This document shows, in pieces, positions 1-8,298 of a DNA stretch of 64,000 bases. The notes under the pieces are model-generated. The model saw only the letters and a list, made by a program, of their open reading frames with translations. It did not search any database and was not told the origin of the DNA. How positions within the stretch are numbered: the first letter of the stretch is position 1; each line of letters starts with the position of its first letter. Source of the DNA: Martelella alba (GTDB lineage Bacteria > Pseudomonadota > Alphaproteobacteria > Rhizobiales > Rhizobiaceae); the NCBI RefSeq assembly GCF_006516955.1, contig NZ_VHLG01000017.1:20714-84713 (forward strand), in the 5' to 3' direction. The translations under genes were made by a program, and so were the position numbers.

Positions 1-269
1 ATGCGCGGCCAGGCGATCGAGAAGCGATAGGCCTCCATGCCGAGATCGCGGATCATGTCGAGATCCTCGTCCAGGCGGTGGTAGTGATCGCAGGCAACAT
101 CACCATTATCGCGGCCATGGACCCGGCCCGGCATGTTGCAGAATGCATCCCAGATGGATGGCTTGCGACCATCCTCGCGCGCGGCACCCTCAATCTGGTA
201 GGAGGCGGTTGCGACCCCGAAGAGGAAGTCGTCCGGGAAGCGTCCGGCAAGGACCTTGGGATCAATCAT
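1..269 (-). CDS. Beta-glucosidase, glycoside hydrolase family 1 (3' part outside window)
   Basis: Partial gene: the first 89 codons are present and the rest lies beyond the left edge. The start ATG at 269 is preceded by an AAGGA ribosome site. The translation begins [20 protein letters not shown] and continues with TASYQIEGA, then [12 protein letters not shown] and [12 protein letters not shown]. These are the N-terminal signatures of GH1, including the strand that carries the sugar-binding Gln and His. GH1 enzymes hydrolyse beta-glucosides with retention, normally in the cytoplasm when, as here, there is no signal peptide. The nucleophile and acid/base Glu residues would be in the missing part. 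The palindrome at 511-524 lies upstream and probably controls it together with the isomerase/oxidoreductase operon. The family call is secure; the exact substrate is not. Confidence 0.9.
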   Translation of the reverse strand, partial: MIDPKVLAGRFPDDFLFGVATASYQIEGAAREDGRKPSIWDAFCNMPGRVHGRDNGDVACDHYHRLDEDLDMIRDLGMEAYRFSIAWPR

Positions 270-510
270 TATCAGCTATCCTTCTTATCGACTCGGCCGT
301 CTCGGACGTTAGAAACAGGCCTCTCATGTGGCTTTGGGGGAAAGTGGAGCGCAAAATCCGTGCGGCAAGCCCTGCCGACGCTGCAGCTCCGGCGCACACC
401 CCATTCGCACCCGGCATGAACCGGGTCCGGTTGCAGCGACCGGGCCAGATCATGGTTGGACGCCCTTTTAGGCGACAATGATGCGGCTGTACAGCGGCAG
501 GACGGACAAA

Positions 511-524
511 CTGTAACGTTACAG
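511..524. promoter_or_regulatory. Candidate LacI-family operator (perfect palindrome)
   Basis: CTGTAACGTTACAG is a perfect 14-bp palindrome with a central CG, typical of LacI/GalR-family operators. It lies in the 299-bp space between the oxidoreductase stop (569) and the GH1 start (269), so it most likely acts on the GH1 gene. A near-identical site is at 2849-2860 in front of the isomerase gene. The rest of 270-568 shows nothing else I recognise. The regulator is not identified. Confidence 0.6.
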
Positions 525-568
525 CAAATAGTCTGCCGCCGTTGCCGCTTTGCCGCAGGCCCCGGCAA

Positions 569-1747
569 TCAGATGACCGGACTGGTCCAGGCGCCGTCTG
601 CCGCTGCCGAGCGCAGGCAGGCATCGATAAAGGCGAGACCGCAAAGCCCGTCATCAAGGGTCGGGTAGAGGGCCTCAGGCGCGGTCTTGCCGTCTCTAAA
701 GGCCGTGATCGCAAGCGCTGCCTCGCTGTAGAGCGTGGCGAAAGCCTCGAGATATCCCTCCGGGTGACCGGCTGGCACGCGCGAGACCCGTGCAGCCTGC
801 GGCCTGGCGCCTGCACCATTGCGGGTGATCAACCGCTTTTCCGCGCCAAAGGGCGTGTACCAGAGCTGGTTGGGATGCTCCTGATCGAAGGAAAGCCCGC
901 CCTTGGTGCCGTAAATGCGCAGCGTCAGCGCATTCTCATTGCCCGGCGCCACCTGGCTTGCCCATAGCATGCCCTTGGCCCTGACACCGTTTTTCTCGGC
1001 AAAGCGCAGCATCACATGGGCATTGTCGTCGAGCAGCCGGCCTTCGCCGAAATGGTCGAGATCGGCGGCAAGGCTTTCAAGCGTCAGGCCCGAGACGAAG
1101 GTCGCAAGGTTGAAGGCATGGGTGCCGATATCGCCAAGCGCGCCGCCAGCGCCAGCGCGTTTGGGATCGGTGCGCCATTCGGCCTGTTTCGATCCCTGCC
1201 GCTCTACTGGTTCGGTGAGCCAGTCCTGCGCATATTCGGCCTGTACCAGCCGGATCTGGCCGAGAAGCCCGTCCGCCACCATGGCGCGGGCCTGACGCAC
1301 CATGGGGTAGCCGGTATAGTTATGAGTAAGGATAAACAGCGCATCGGCCCTGTCGGCTATGGCCTTCAGGGTGCGGGCTTCCTCCAGCGTCGCGGTCACC
1401 GGCTTGTCGCAGATGACATGGATGCCCTTTTCGAGGAAAGCCTTTGCCGGGGCAAAATGCATATGGTTCGGCGTGACGATCGCCACGGCCTCGATCCCGT
1501 CTTCGCGGGTGGCCTCGGCTTCAGCCATTTCCGTAAATGTGCCGTAGACCCGTTCAAGGCCAAGGGCCTGGCCGGAGGCGATTGCCTTTTCAGGTGTCGA
1601 TGACAGCGCGCCTGCGACAAGGGTGAAGTGGTCGTCCAGCCGGGCGGCCATGCGATGCACGGCGCCGATAAAGGCGTCGGCGCCACCGCCCACCATGCCG
1701 AGCCGGATGCGCCGGCCTGTGGCAAGTTTCGATGCTTCAATGGTCAT
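569..1747 (-). CDS. Gfo/Idh/MocA-family sugar oxidoreductase
   Basis: NAD(P)-dependent dehydrogenase of 392 residues, cytoplasmic. The N-terminal Rossmann fold starts with GMVGGGADAFIGAVHR, a glycine-rich dinucleotide loop of the subgroup found in inositol and 3-keto-sugar metabolism. It is followed by NHMHF, the CDKPVT catalytic lysine motif and GALGDIGTHAFNL, where the His probably acts in catalysis. The ATG at 1747 is chosen because AGGGAGG sits 5 bases before it; an upstream TTG at 1762 would place that Shine-Dalgarno inside the gene and overlap the upstream stop. It is separated by 11 bp from the isomerase gene and is surely in the same operon. The pair suggests oxidation and isomerisation of a sugar or glycoside; the substrate cannot be told. 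Confidence 0.88.
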   Translation of the reverse strand: MTIEASKLATGRRIRLGMVGGGADAFIGAVHRMAARLDDHFTLVAGALSSTPEKAIASGQALGLERVYGTFTEMAEAEATREDGIEAVAIVTPNHMHFAPAKAFLEKGIHVICDKPVTATLEEARTLKAIADRADALFILTHNYTGYPMVRQARAMVADGLLGQIRLVQAEYAQDWLTEPVERQGSKQAEWRTDPKRAGAGGALGDIGTHAFNLATFVSGLTLESLAADLDHFGEGRLLDDNAHVMLRFAEKNGVRAKGMLWASQVAPGNENALTLRIYGTKGGLSFDQEHPNQLWYTPFGAEKRLITRNGAGARPQAARVSRVPAGHPEGYLEAFATLYSEAALAITAFRDGKTAPEALYPTLDDGLCGLAFIDACLRSAAADGAWTSPVI

Positions 1748-1758
1748 GATTGCCTCCC

Positions 1759-2811
1759 TCAAAGTCCGAGCATGCGGCGGTTGGCGGCATCATCCGAGCC
1801 GGAACCGGCAAAATCGTCAAAGGCCTTGTCGGTGACGCGGATGATGTGATGTTTGACGAATTCCGCCCCCTCGCGCGCGCCGTCTTCGGGGTGCTTCAGG
1901 CAGCATTCCCACTCGACCACAGCCCAGCCGTCGAAATCATTGGCGGCCATCTTGGAAAAGATTGCGGCGAAATCGACCTGGCCGTCGCCGAGCGAACGGA
2001 ACCGGCCCGCCCTGTCGATCCAGGACTGATAACCGCCATAGACGCCCTGCCGCCCGGTCGGATTGAACTCGGCATCCTTGACGTGGAACATCTTGATCCG
2101 ATCTTTGTAGATGTCGATATTGTCAAGATAATCAAGGCATTGCAGCACGTAATGCGATGGGTCGTATAGCATGTTGGCGCGGCTGTGCTGGCCGAGCCGG
2201 TCGAGAAACATCTCGAATGTCGCCCCGTCATGCAGGTCTTCGCCGGGATGGATCTCGTAGCAGAGATCGACGCCGTTTTCCTCGGCGAAATCGAGGATCG
2301 GCCGCCAGCGGCGCGCCAGCTCGTCAAAGGCGGCTTCGATGAGGCCGGCCGGGCGCTGCGGCCAGGGATAGAGAAACGGCCAGGCGAGCGCGCCGGAAAA
2401 GGTGGCATGTTCTGTCAGTCCGAGATTTTTCGAGGCCATCAGCGCCAGCTTGACCTGCTCCACCGCCCATTGCTGCCGCGCCTTCGGATTGCCGCGTACT
2501 TGCGGCGCGGCAAAGCCGTCAAAGGCTTCGTCATAGGCCGGGTGCACCGCCACCAGCTGGCCCTGGAGATGGGTGGAAAGCTCGGTCACTTCGACCCCGT
2601 TTTCGCGGGCCAAACCGGCAAATTCATCGCAATAGTCCTGCGATGCGGCGGCTTTTTCCAGATCGATCAGCTGGCTTGCCCATGTCGGCACCTGCACGCC
2701 CTTATAGCCGCAGTCAGCGGCCCATCTGGTAATGCCGTCCCAGCTGTCAAACGGCGCCTCATCGCTGGCGAACTGGCCGAGAAATATCCCCGGACCCTTG
2801 ATGGTTTTCAT
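1759..2811 (-). CDS. Sugar phosphate isomerase/epimerase (xylose isomerase-like TIM barrel)
   Basis: Protein of 350 residues of the AP-endonuclease-2 (xylose isomerase-like) superfamily. These are metal-dependent TIM barrels that isomerise or epimerise sugars and keto-sugars, or act as lyases on 3-keto-glycosides. Likely metal ligands are the Glu in CYEIHPGE, Asp in LYDPSH, His in FHVKD and Glu in VVEWE. The start ATG follows GAGGGAGG. It is the first gene of a two-gene operon with the Gfo/Idh oxidoreductase. A palindromic operator copy lies 38 bp upstream. Pairs of this kind are common in rhizobial oligosaccharide and inositol-type catabolism; the GH1 gene next door suggests a glucoside-derived substrate, which is inference. 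Confidence 0.85.
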   Translation of the reverse strand: MKTIKGPGIFLGQFASDEAPFDSWDGITRWAADCGYKGVQVPTWASQLIDLEKAAASQDYCDEFAGLARENGVEVTELSTHLQGQLVAVHPAYDEAFDGFAAPQVRGNPKARQQWAVEQVKLALMASKNLGLTEHATFSGALAWPFLYPWPQRPAGLIEAAFDELARRWRPILDFAEENGVDLCYEIHPGEDLHDGATFEMFLDRLGQHSRANMLYDPSHYVLQCLDYLDNIDIYKDRIKMFHVKDAEFNPTGRQGVYGGYQSWIDRAGRFRSLGDGQVDFAAIFSKMAANDFDGWAVVEWECCLKHPEDGAREGAEFVKHHIIRVTDKAFDDFAGSGSDDAANRRMLGL

Positions 2812-2848
2812 GATTTTCCTCCCTCAGACCCGCATGTCCCAGACGGGC

Positions 2849-2860
2849 TGTAACGTTACC
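2849..2860. promoter_or_regulatory. Second copy of the TGTAACGTTAC operator
   Basis: TGTAACGTTACC, preceded by C, matches 13 of 14 positions of the perfect palindrome at 511-524, including all of CTGTAACGTTAC. It is in the 287-bp divergent space between the isomerase gene (start 2811, minus) and the TSUP permease (start 3099, plus), closer to the isomerase. A LacI-type repressor acting here would co-regulate the isomerase/oxidoreductase operon with the beta-glucosidase. Confidence 0.55.
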
Positions 2861-3098
2861 GGGAGCAAAGCATGAAGTGACCGCCGGGGCAAGCCGTGGC
2901 GGTGCGGGGCGCGCAGCTGAGACATCGAAAGGCGGCTGTTCGATATTTTCGAAAACAGCTTTGCTGAAGCGGCCTGTTCCATTTCCCCGAAAAAGGACAA
3001 GTTTGGAGGGACAGGTAAAAAGAACAGGACAGGCCCATGATGAGCCGAAACATCCCGCTGCGCATCCATGCTGCGGCGCCCGGGCGGAAGGACGGAAG

Positions 3099-3845
3099 GT
3101 GACACAGGATATTCTTCTTCTCGCAGCAGCGCTGATCGTTGGCATGTCGAAAGGCGGTCTGGCCTCGGCTGCGGCGATTTCAGTGCCGTTTCTGGCGCTT
3201 TACATGAACCCGGTCAAGGCCGCGGCGATCCTGCTGCCGGTCTATATCGTCACCGACTGGATCGGGGTCTATCTCTATCGCAAGAGTTTTTCGAAGCGGA
3301 ATGTCCTCATTCTGACGCCATCCATCCTGCTTGGCGTCGCCATTGCCACGCTGATCACGCCCTATACGCCGGAATGGGCGTTGCTGATTTTCACCGGGTT
3401 GATCGGCGTCTGGTACTGCGCCCGTGCCTGGCTCAAGCGCAAGCAGCTGGAAAAACATGACGCTCGCATTCTGCCGGGGGTCTTCTGGGGCACGCTGACA
3501 GGCATTGCCAGCTTCATCACCCATTCCAGTGCGCCGCCGTCCCAGGCCTATCTTTTGCCGCAGCGGCTGCCGAAGCTGGAATTCGCCGGCACGGTGGCGA
3601 TATCATTCGCCATCGGCAATCTGGTCAAGCTGCCTGCCTATTATGCCATTGGCCAGCTCGATGGGCTGAACTGGTGGCTGATTGCAGGCCTTGCCGCAAC
3701 CGGCATTATCGGCACTTTCTTCGGCCGCGCCCTGACGAAGATCCTGCCGGAGACGGTCTATATGCGGGTGATCCAGACCATGCTGCTGATCCTGTCCGTT
3801 ATCTTGCTGGCACGCGGTGTCATGGAAATGCTTTCCGGCGGGTAA
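3099..3845 (+). CDS. TSUP/TauE-SafE family membrane permease
   Basis: Integral membrane protein of 248 residues with about eight hydrophobic segments, matching the sulfite exporter TauE/SafE (TSUP) family. The first helix carries GMSKGGL, and the second half holds SFITHSSAPPSQAYLLPQ and FAIGNLVKLPAYY, typical of the second repeat of this duplicated fold. Members move small anions such as sulfite, sulfoacetate or other organic acids. The GTG at 3099 is chosen because AAGGA lies 6 bases upstream and the membrane domain starts right after; the longer upstream frame has no Shine-Dalgarno. The gene is divergent from the isomerase operon, so it may share its regulation, but the substrate is unknown. 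Confidence 0.85.
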   Translation: MTQDILLLAAALIVGMSKGGLASAAAISVPFLALYMNPVKAAAILLPVYIVTDWIGVYLYRKSFSKRNVLILTPSILLGVAIATLITPYTPEWALLIFTGLIGVWYCARAWLKRKQLEKHDARILPGVFWGTLTGIASFITHSSAPPSQAYLLPQRLPKLEFAGTVAISFAIGNLVKLPAYYAIGQLDGLNWWLIAGLAATGIIGTFFGRALTKILPETVYMRVIQTMLLILSVILLARGVMEMLSGG

Positions 3846-3924
3846 GCTGAGGCTGCCGCTTTCCTTTGCAGGCTGGTGGCGTTAGGCTTCCGGGCAGTTC
3901 TATTCCGGCCTGGGGGGATTGCCG

Positions 3925-5151
3925 ATGGACGAAGTGACTGCGAGCCAATGGGTTATTCCCGATTTTCAGGCGCTGACAATCGGCATGGTGGTGTTCTTTC
4001 TCGGGGCGCTTCTGACCCGCAGGATTGCCTTTCTGCGCAATTTCAACATTCCCGAGCCCGTCGCTGGCGGGCTTTCTGTCGCGCTCATTACCTGGGCGAT
4101 CTACGGTTTCTTTCATATCGAGATTTCCTTCACGCTCGACACGCGGGATGAGCTTTTGGTGGTGTTCTTCACCACGATCGGCCTCAATGCCCGGCTTTCC
4201 GATCTGGTATCCGGCGGCAGGCTGCTCGGCATTCTGCTTGCCGTCACGCTCGGCTTCATCATCGTCCAGGATATTGTCGGGCTTGCCGGTGCGCTGGCCT
4301 TCGGCCTGCCGGCTGATGTCGGCGTGCTTCTGGGCTCGGCTTCGCTGATTGGCGGGCACGGCACGGCGATTGCCTGGGGGCCGACCATTGCCGAAAAGAC
4401 CGGCTTTGCCGCAGCAAGTGAGGTCGGCATTGCCGCCGCCACGCTCGGTCTTGTCGTCGCCTCCTTTCTCGGCGGGCCTCTGGCCAAGCTGCTGATCGAG
4501 CGCAACCGGCTGACGCCGGAGACGGAGGCCGTTTCTGCCGAACTGGTGGGTATCGGCTATGAAGACCGGCCGGAGCACCGTGCCGTCAATCATGTCAGCC
4601 TGATCCGGGCGCTGCTGGTCACCAATATCGCCATCATGCTGGGGTATGGCCTTGACGGGCTGATCGCAAGAACGGGCGTGAAACTCCCGGCCTTCGTCTC
4701 CTGCCTGCTGGTGGCGATTTTTCTGTCGAACACGGTACCGCGCCTGATGCCGAAGCTTGAATGGCCGGCCCGCACCAAGGCGCTGGCACTGATCTCCGAC
4801 TATTCGCTGTCGATCTTTCTGGCCATGTCGCTGATGAGCATGCAGCTGTGGACGCTTGCCGGTCTCGGCGGTCCGCTGATTGCGGTTCTCATGCTGCAGG
4901 TCGTCATCACCGCACTGTTCATTCTGCTGGTCTTCTTCCGGCTTGCCGGGCGGGATTATACCGCAGCCGTGCTATCAGCCGGTGTCGCCGGTTTCACGCT
5001 TGGCGCCACACCGACGGCGATTGCGAACATGTCATCGGTGACCAAGCATTATGGCCCCGCACCACTCGCCTTCATCGTCCTGCCGCTGGTCTCCGCCTTC
5101 TTCGTCGACCTCGCCAATGCGCTGGTGATCGGTGTGTTTACGGCGTTTTAG
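3925..5151 (+). CDS. gltS: Sodium/glutamate symporter, GltS family
   Basis: Membrane protein of 408 residues with 10-12 hydrophobic segments arranged as two similar halves, as in GltS. The first half has GSASLIGGHGTAIAWGPTIAE, the re-entrant loop with GGHG characteristic of GltS; the second has AGFTLGATPTAIANMSSVT, its counterpart. GltS imports L- or D-glutamate with Na+. The ATG at 3925 follows a GGGGGG stretch 7 bases upstream, preferred over the TTG at 3919. It stands alone, 79 bp after the TSUP gene, and no regulator is visible. Confidence 0.92.
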   Translation: MDEVTASQWVIPDFQALTIGMVVFFLGALLTRRIAFLRNFNIPEPVAGGLSVALITWAIYGFFHIEISFTLDTRDELLVVFFTTIGLNARLSDLVSGGRLLGILLAVTLGFIIVQDIVGLAGALAFGLPADVGVLLGSASLIGGHGTAIAWGPTIAEKTGFAAASEVGIAAATLGLVVASFLGGPLAKLLIERNRLTPETEAVSAELVGIGYEDRPEHRAVNHVSLIRALLVTNIAIMLGYGLDGLIARTGVKLPAFVSCLLVAIFLSNTVPRLMPKLEWPARTKALALISDYSLSIFLAMSLMSMQLWTLAGLGGPLIAVLMLQVVITALFILLVFFRLAGRDYTAAVLSAGVAGFTLGATPTAIANMSSVTKHYGPAPLAFIVLPLVSAFFVDLANALVIGVFTAF

Positions 5152-5230
5152 AGAGGGCAAAAATACCAGGGCGCTGACAAAGTCATTCAGATTGCCGGTT
5201 CGGGGTGGAATAGCCAGCCCCACTGTCGTC

Positions 5231-5255
5231 ATCCCCGCGCTTGGCCCGCGGGGAT
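5231..5255. repeat. Short intergenic hairpin, REP-like
   Basis: ATCCCCGCG and CGCGGGGAT form a perfect 9-bp stem around a 7-base loop. It is preceded by GTC and followed by CCAGC, an arrangement seen in dispersed extragenic palindromes of several alphaproteobacteria. It lies between the convergent gltS and xylA genes. The remainder of 5152-5438 shows only this and the hairpin at 5383-5404. Confidence 0.5.
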
Positions 5256-5382
5256 CCAGCTTCAGCAGATATTGAAGAATAGAAAGAGCCGTTCTGCGTG
5301 CCGGTGCATGTCCGCTGGATGCCTTTGGACCAAGCATAGGCATGACGTCAAAGGGGGCAGATTGGTTCGTCAAGACAGCAAA

Positions 5383-5404
5383 CCGGGGCGCATTCACGCC
5401 CCGG
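5383..5404 (-). terminator. Putative terminator of the xylose operon
   Basis: CCGGGGCG-CATTCA-CGCCCCGG is a perfect 8-bp stem with a 6-base loop, 35 bp past the xylA stop in the direction of transcription. The tail on the minus strand is TTTGCTGTCTT, so the uridine tract is weak. Confidence 0.45.
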
Positions 5405-5438
5405 CCTGTCATTGCCACATCGATGGATGCGTCTGGTC

Positions 5439-6749
5439 TCAGACGTATTTGTTGACGATGTTTTCCAGATATTCCTGGCGGCCGGATTTCGGCTGCGGGT
5501 TGAGGTTTTCCTTTTCAACCATGTCGGCAATGTCGGAAAGCGTCATCTCGCCAGCCAGCATCTTCTTGGCGGCGGGCTTGTCCCAGCCGGCATAGCGCTC
5601 GGCGAGCGGGCCGGAAAGCGCCTTGTCTTCGATCATCTGAGCGGCAGCCTTCAGGCCGCGTGCGCAGGTGTCCATACCGCCGATATGGCCGTAGAGCAGG
5701 TCTTCGGCATCAATCGACTGGCGGCGTAGCTTGCTGTCGAAGTTGGAGCCACCGGTGGTGAAGCCGCCAGCCAGCAGAACCTGGTAATAGGCCAGCGCCA
5801 GTTCGGGCACATTGTTCGGGAACTGGTCGGTGTCCCAGCCGGACTGATAGTCGTTGCGGTTCATGTCGACGGAGCCGAAAATGCCGAGTGTGCGGGCCAT
5901 GGCCAGCTCGTGCTCGAAGGTATGACCGGCCAGGATGCAGTGTCCCTGTTCGACATTGACCTTCACTTCATTTTCCAGGCCGTATTTCTTCAGGAAGCCG
6001 TAAACCGTGGCAACGTCGAAGTCATACTGATGCTTGGAGGGTTCCTGCGGCTTCGGTTCCACCAGGATCGCGCCCTTGAAGCCGATCTTGTGCTTGTATT
6101 CGACAACCATGTGCAGCATGCGGGCCATCTGGTCATATTCATGCGCCAGATCGGTGTTCAGCAGGGTTTCATAGCCTTCGCGACCGCCCCACAGAACATA
6201 GTTCTGACCGCCGAGCTTCATCGTTGCATCCATGCAGGTCTTGATGGTGGCAGCAGAATAGGCAAAGACATCCGGATCGGGATTGGTGGCAGCGCCGGAC
6301 ATGAAGCGACGGTTGGAGAACAGGTTGGCCGTGCCCCACAGCAGCTTGACGCCGGTTTCTTCCTGCTTCTGGGCGAAATAATCGACGATTTCGTTCAGGT
6401 TCTTCGTGCTTTCGGCGAAGGTTGCGCCTTCCGGACGGACATCCACATCGTGGAAGCAGTAGAAGGGGGCGCCGAGCAGGGTGAAGAGTTCGAAGGCAAC
6501 ATCGGCTTTCAGCTTGGCCTTGTCCATGCCGCCGTCATACCACGGGCGGTCGAAGGTGCGGCCGCCAAACGGGTCGAGACCTTCATAGGCCAGGCTGTGC
6601 CAATAGGCGATGCCGAAGCGCAGATGGTCTTCCATGCGCTTGCCAAGCACGACCTCGTCGGGGTTATAGTAGCGGAAGGCCAGCGGGTTGTCGCTGTCCG
6701 GGCCTTCATATTTGATCTTGGCGATATCGCCGAAAAATCCGGTGCTCAT
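5439..6749 (-). CDS. xylA: Xylose isomerase
   Basis: Converts D-xylose to D-xylulose in the cytoplasm using two divalent metals. At 436 residues it is the usual size for the longer class II enzyme. The catalytic His lies in [13 protein letters not shown], the metal-binding Glu in [16 protein letters not shown] (with the conserved Lys), and further ligands in [17 protein letters not shown] and [19 protein letters not shown]. Last gene of the lacI-xylB-xylA operon, 57 bp after xylB. Expression is expected to follow the palindromic operator upstream of the lacI gene. Confidence 0.98.
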   Translation of the reverse strand: MSTGFFGDIAKIKYEGPDSDNPLAFRYYNPDEVVLGKRMEDHLRFGIAYWHSLAYEGLDPFGGRTFDRPWYDGGMDKAKLKADVAFELFTLLGAPFYCFHDVDVRPEGATFAESTKNLNEIVDYFAQKQEETGVKLLWGTANLFSNRRFMSGAATNPDPDVFAYSAATIKTCMDATMKLGGQNYVLWGGREGYETLLNTDLAHEYDQMARMLHMVVEYKHKIGFKGAILVEPKPQEPSKHQYDFDVATVYGFLKKYGLENEVKVNVEQGHCILAGHTFEHELAMARTLGIFGSVDMNRNDYQSGWDTDQFPNNVPELALAYYQVLLAGGFTTGGSNFDSKLRRQSIDAEDLLYGHIGGMDTCARGLKAAAQMIEDKALSGPLAERYAGWDKPAAKKMLAGEMTLSDIADMVEKENLNPQPKSGRQEYLENIVNKYV

Positions 6750-6806
6750 GGGTTTCTCCCTTTAAGGTTTCATTCTGTTGCAGACGTGCATTGTTCCATG
6801 ACAATG

Positions 6807-8264
6807 TCAGAGGGCAGACAGGGGTTTGATCGCCGGGTAAAGCGCCCGGTAACGCTGATAGGCCGCCTCGAAAGCGGCAGTAAGACCCGGTTCCGGCAGG
6901 ATGGTTTCTGCGGTGGCGGGCGGAGTGCAGACGTCGACCGGGTCCGCGCCGGTTGCCGCGATGAGGCCCAGGCGGGCCGCACCGAAGGCAGCGCCGAAAT
7001 CGCCGTCGGCGGGAATTTCGACGGGCAGTTCCAGCGCGGTTGCAATCGCCTTCAGCCAGTAGCGTGAACGTGAGCCGCCGCCAATGGCCGTGATGCGGGT
7101 GAGTGAGGTCCCGGCTGATTTCAGCGCTTCAAGGCTGTCACGCAGGGCAAAGGTAACGCCTTCCAGCACGGCACGGGTAAGCGCTGCCCGGTCGCTTTCA
7201 TGGGCAAGACCGATAAAGGCACCGCGGATCGCAGCATCATTATGCGGGGTGCGCTCACCGGAAAGATAGGGCAGGAAGGTGATATCACTGGGGGCGACGA
7301 GGGTTTCGCCGATCTCGCCGGTCAGCGCCGCCGGGCTCTTGTCGGTGACGCGGGCATACCAGTTCAGCGCGTCGGTCGCCGACAGGATCACGCCCATCTG
7401 GTGCCAGGTTTCGGGCAGCGCATGGCAGAAGGCATGAACGGCGCTTTCGGGCTTGGGCAGATAGCGGTCATTGGCGGCGAACAACACGCCGGATGTGCCG
7501 AGCGAGATGAAGGCCGAGCCATCCTTGACCGTGCCCATGCCGCAGGCCGATGCTGCATTGTCGCCGGCGCCGCCAGCGACCACGACCGGTCCGGTCATGC
7601 CCCATTCCGAGGCAAGGGCGGCCTTCAGCACGCCGCCGGGGGCGGAGCCTTCCACCAGCGCCGGCATCTGCTCGCGCTTCAGCTCGGTTGCGGCCAGCAG
7701 TTCGTCAGACCAGTCGCGCTTTGCGGTGTCGAGCCAGGACGTGCCGGCCGAATCCGACATTTCGGAAATGTATTCGCCGGTCAGCCAGTAGCGCAGATAA
7801 TCCTTCGGCAGCAGAACCTTGGCGACCCTGGCAAAAAGGTCCGGCTCGTTCTTCTTCACCCAGACGAGCTTCGGTGCGGTAAAGCCCGGAAAGACGATAT
7901 TGCCGGTGATGGCACGGAAGCGCGGATCGGCATCGAGTTCTGCCGCTTCGGCAAAGCTGCGGGTGTCATTCCACATGATGCAGGGGCGCAGCACCGCACC
8001 GGATGCATCCAGCAGCGTTGCACCATGCATGTGACCGGAAAGGCCGATGCCGGTGACGGCGGCCAGCTCTGCTGGATGGCGCTGCTGCAGCCGGCTGACG
8101 GCCGCCTCACAGGCGGCTACCCAGTCAGCCGGGTTCTGTTCGGACCAGCCATGATGGGGACGCTGGACGGTGAGCGGCGCATCGGCGCTGGCAATCACCT
8201 TCTGGGCGTCGTCGATCAGCATGGCTTTGAGGCCGGATGTGCCGAGATCGAGGCCGAGATACAT
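6807..8264 (-). CDS. xylB: Xylulokinase
   Basis: FGGY-family kinase of 485 residues that phosphorylates D-xylulose to xylulose 5-phosphate for the pentose phosphate pathway. The N-terminus MYLGLDLGTSGLKAMLID is the phosphate-1 loop; GLSGHMHGATLLD, CIMWNDTR with its catalytic-region Asp, and the C-terminal ITAIGGGSRSRYWLK adenosine motif are all present. An FGGY-type signature is visible at GVTFALRDSLEAL. It lies between the LacI regulator (34 bp upstream) and xylA. Confidence 0.97.
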   Translation of the reverse strand: MYLGLDLGTSGLKAMLIDDAQKVIASADAPLTVQRPHHGWSEQNPADWVAACEAAVSRLQQRHPAELAAVTGIGLSGHMHGATLLDASGAVLRPCIMWNDTRSFAEAAELDADPRFRAITGNIVFPGFTAPKLVWVKKNEPDLFARVAKVLLPKDYLRYWLTGEYISEMSDSAGTSWLDTAKRDWSDELLAATELKREQMPALVEGSAPGGVLKAALASEWGMTGPVVVAGGAGDNAASACGMGTVKDGSAFISLGTSGVLFAANDRYLPKPESAVHAFCHALPETWHQMGVILSATDALNWYARVTDKSPAALTGEIGETLVAPSDITFLPYLSGERTPHNDAAIRGAFIGLAHESDRAALTRAVLEGVTFALRDSLEALKSAGTSLTRITAIGGGSRSRYWLKAIATALELPVEIPADGDFGAAFGAARLGLIAATGADPVDVCTPPATAETILPEPGLTAAFEAAYQRYRALYPAIKPLSAL

Positions 8265-8298
8265 GTTGTCCTCCCTTTCTGCCGGGGCTTATTGCCCG

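Noticed and set aside
5910..7067. Plus-strand open frame of 385 codons opposite xylA and xylB
   Set aside because: It lies wholly antisense to two certain genes, has no ribosome site and an implausible composition; a shadow caused by high third-position G+C.
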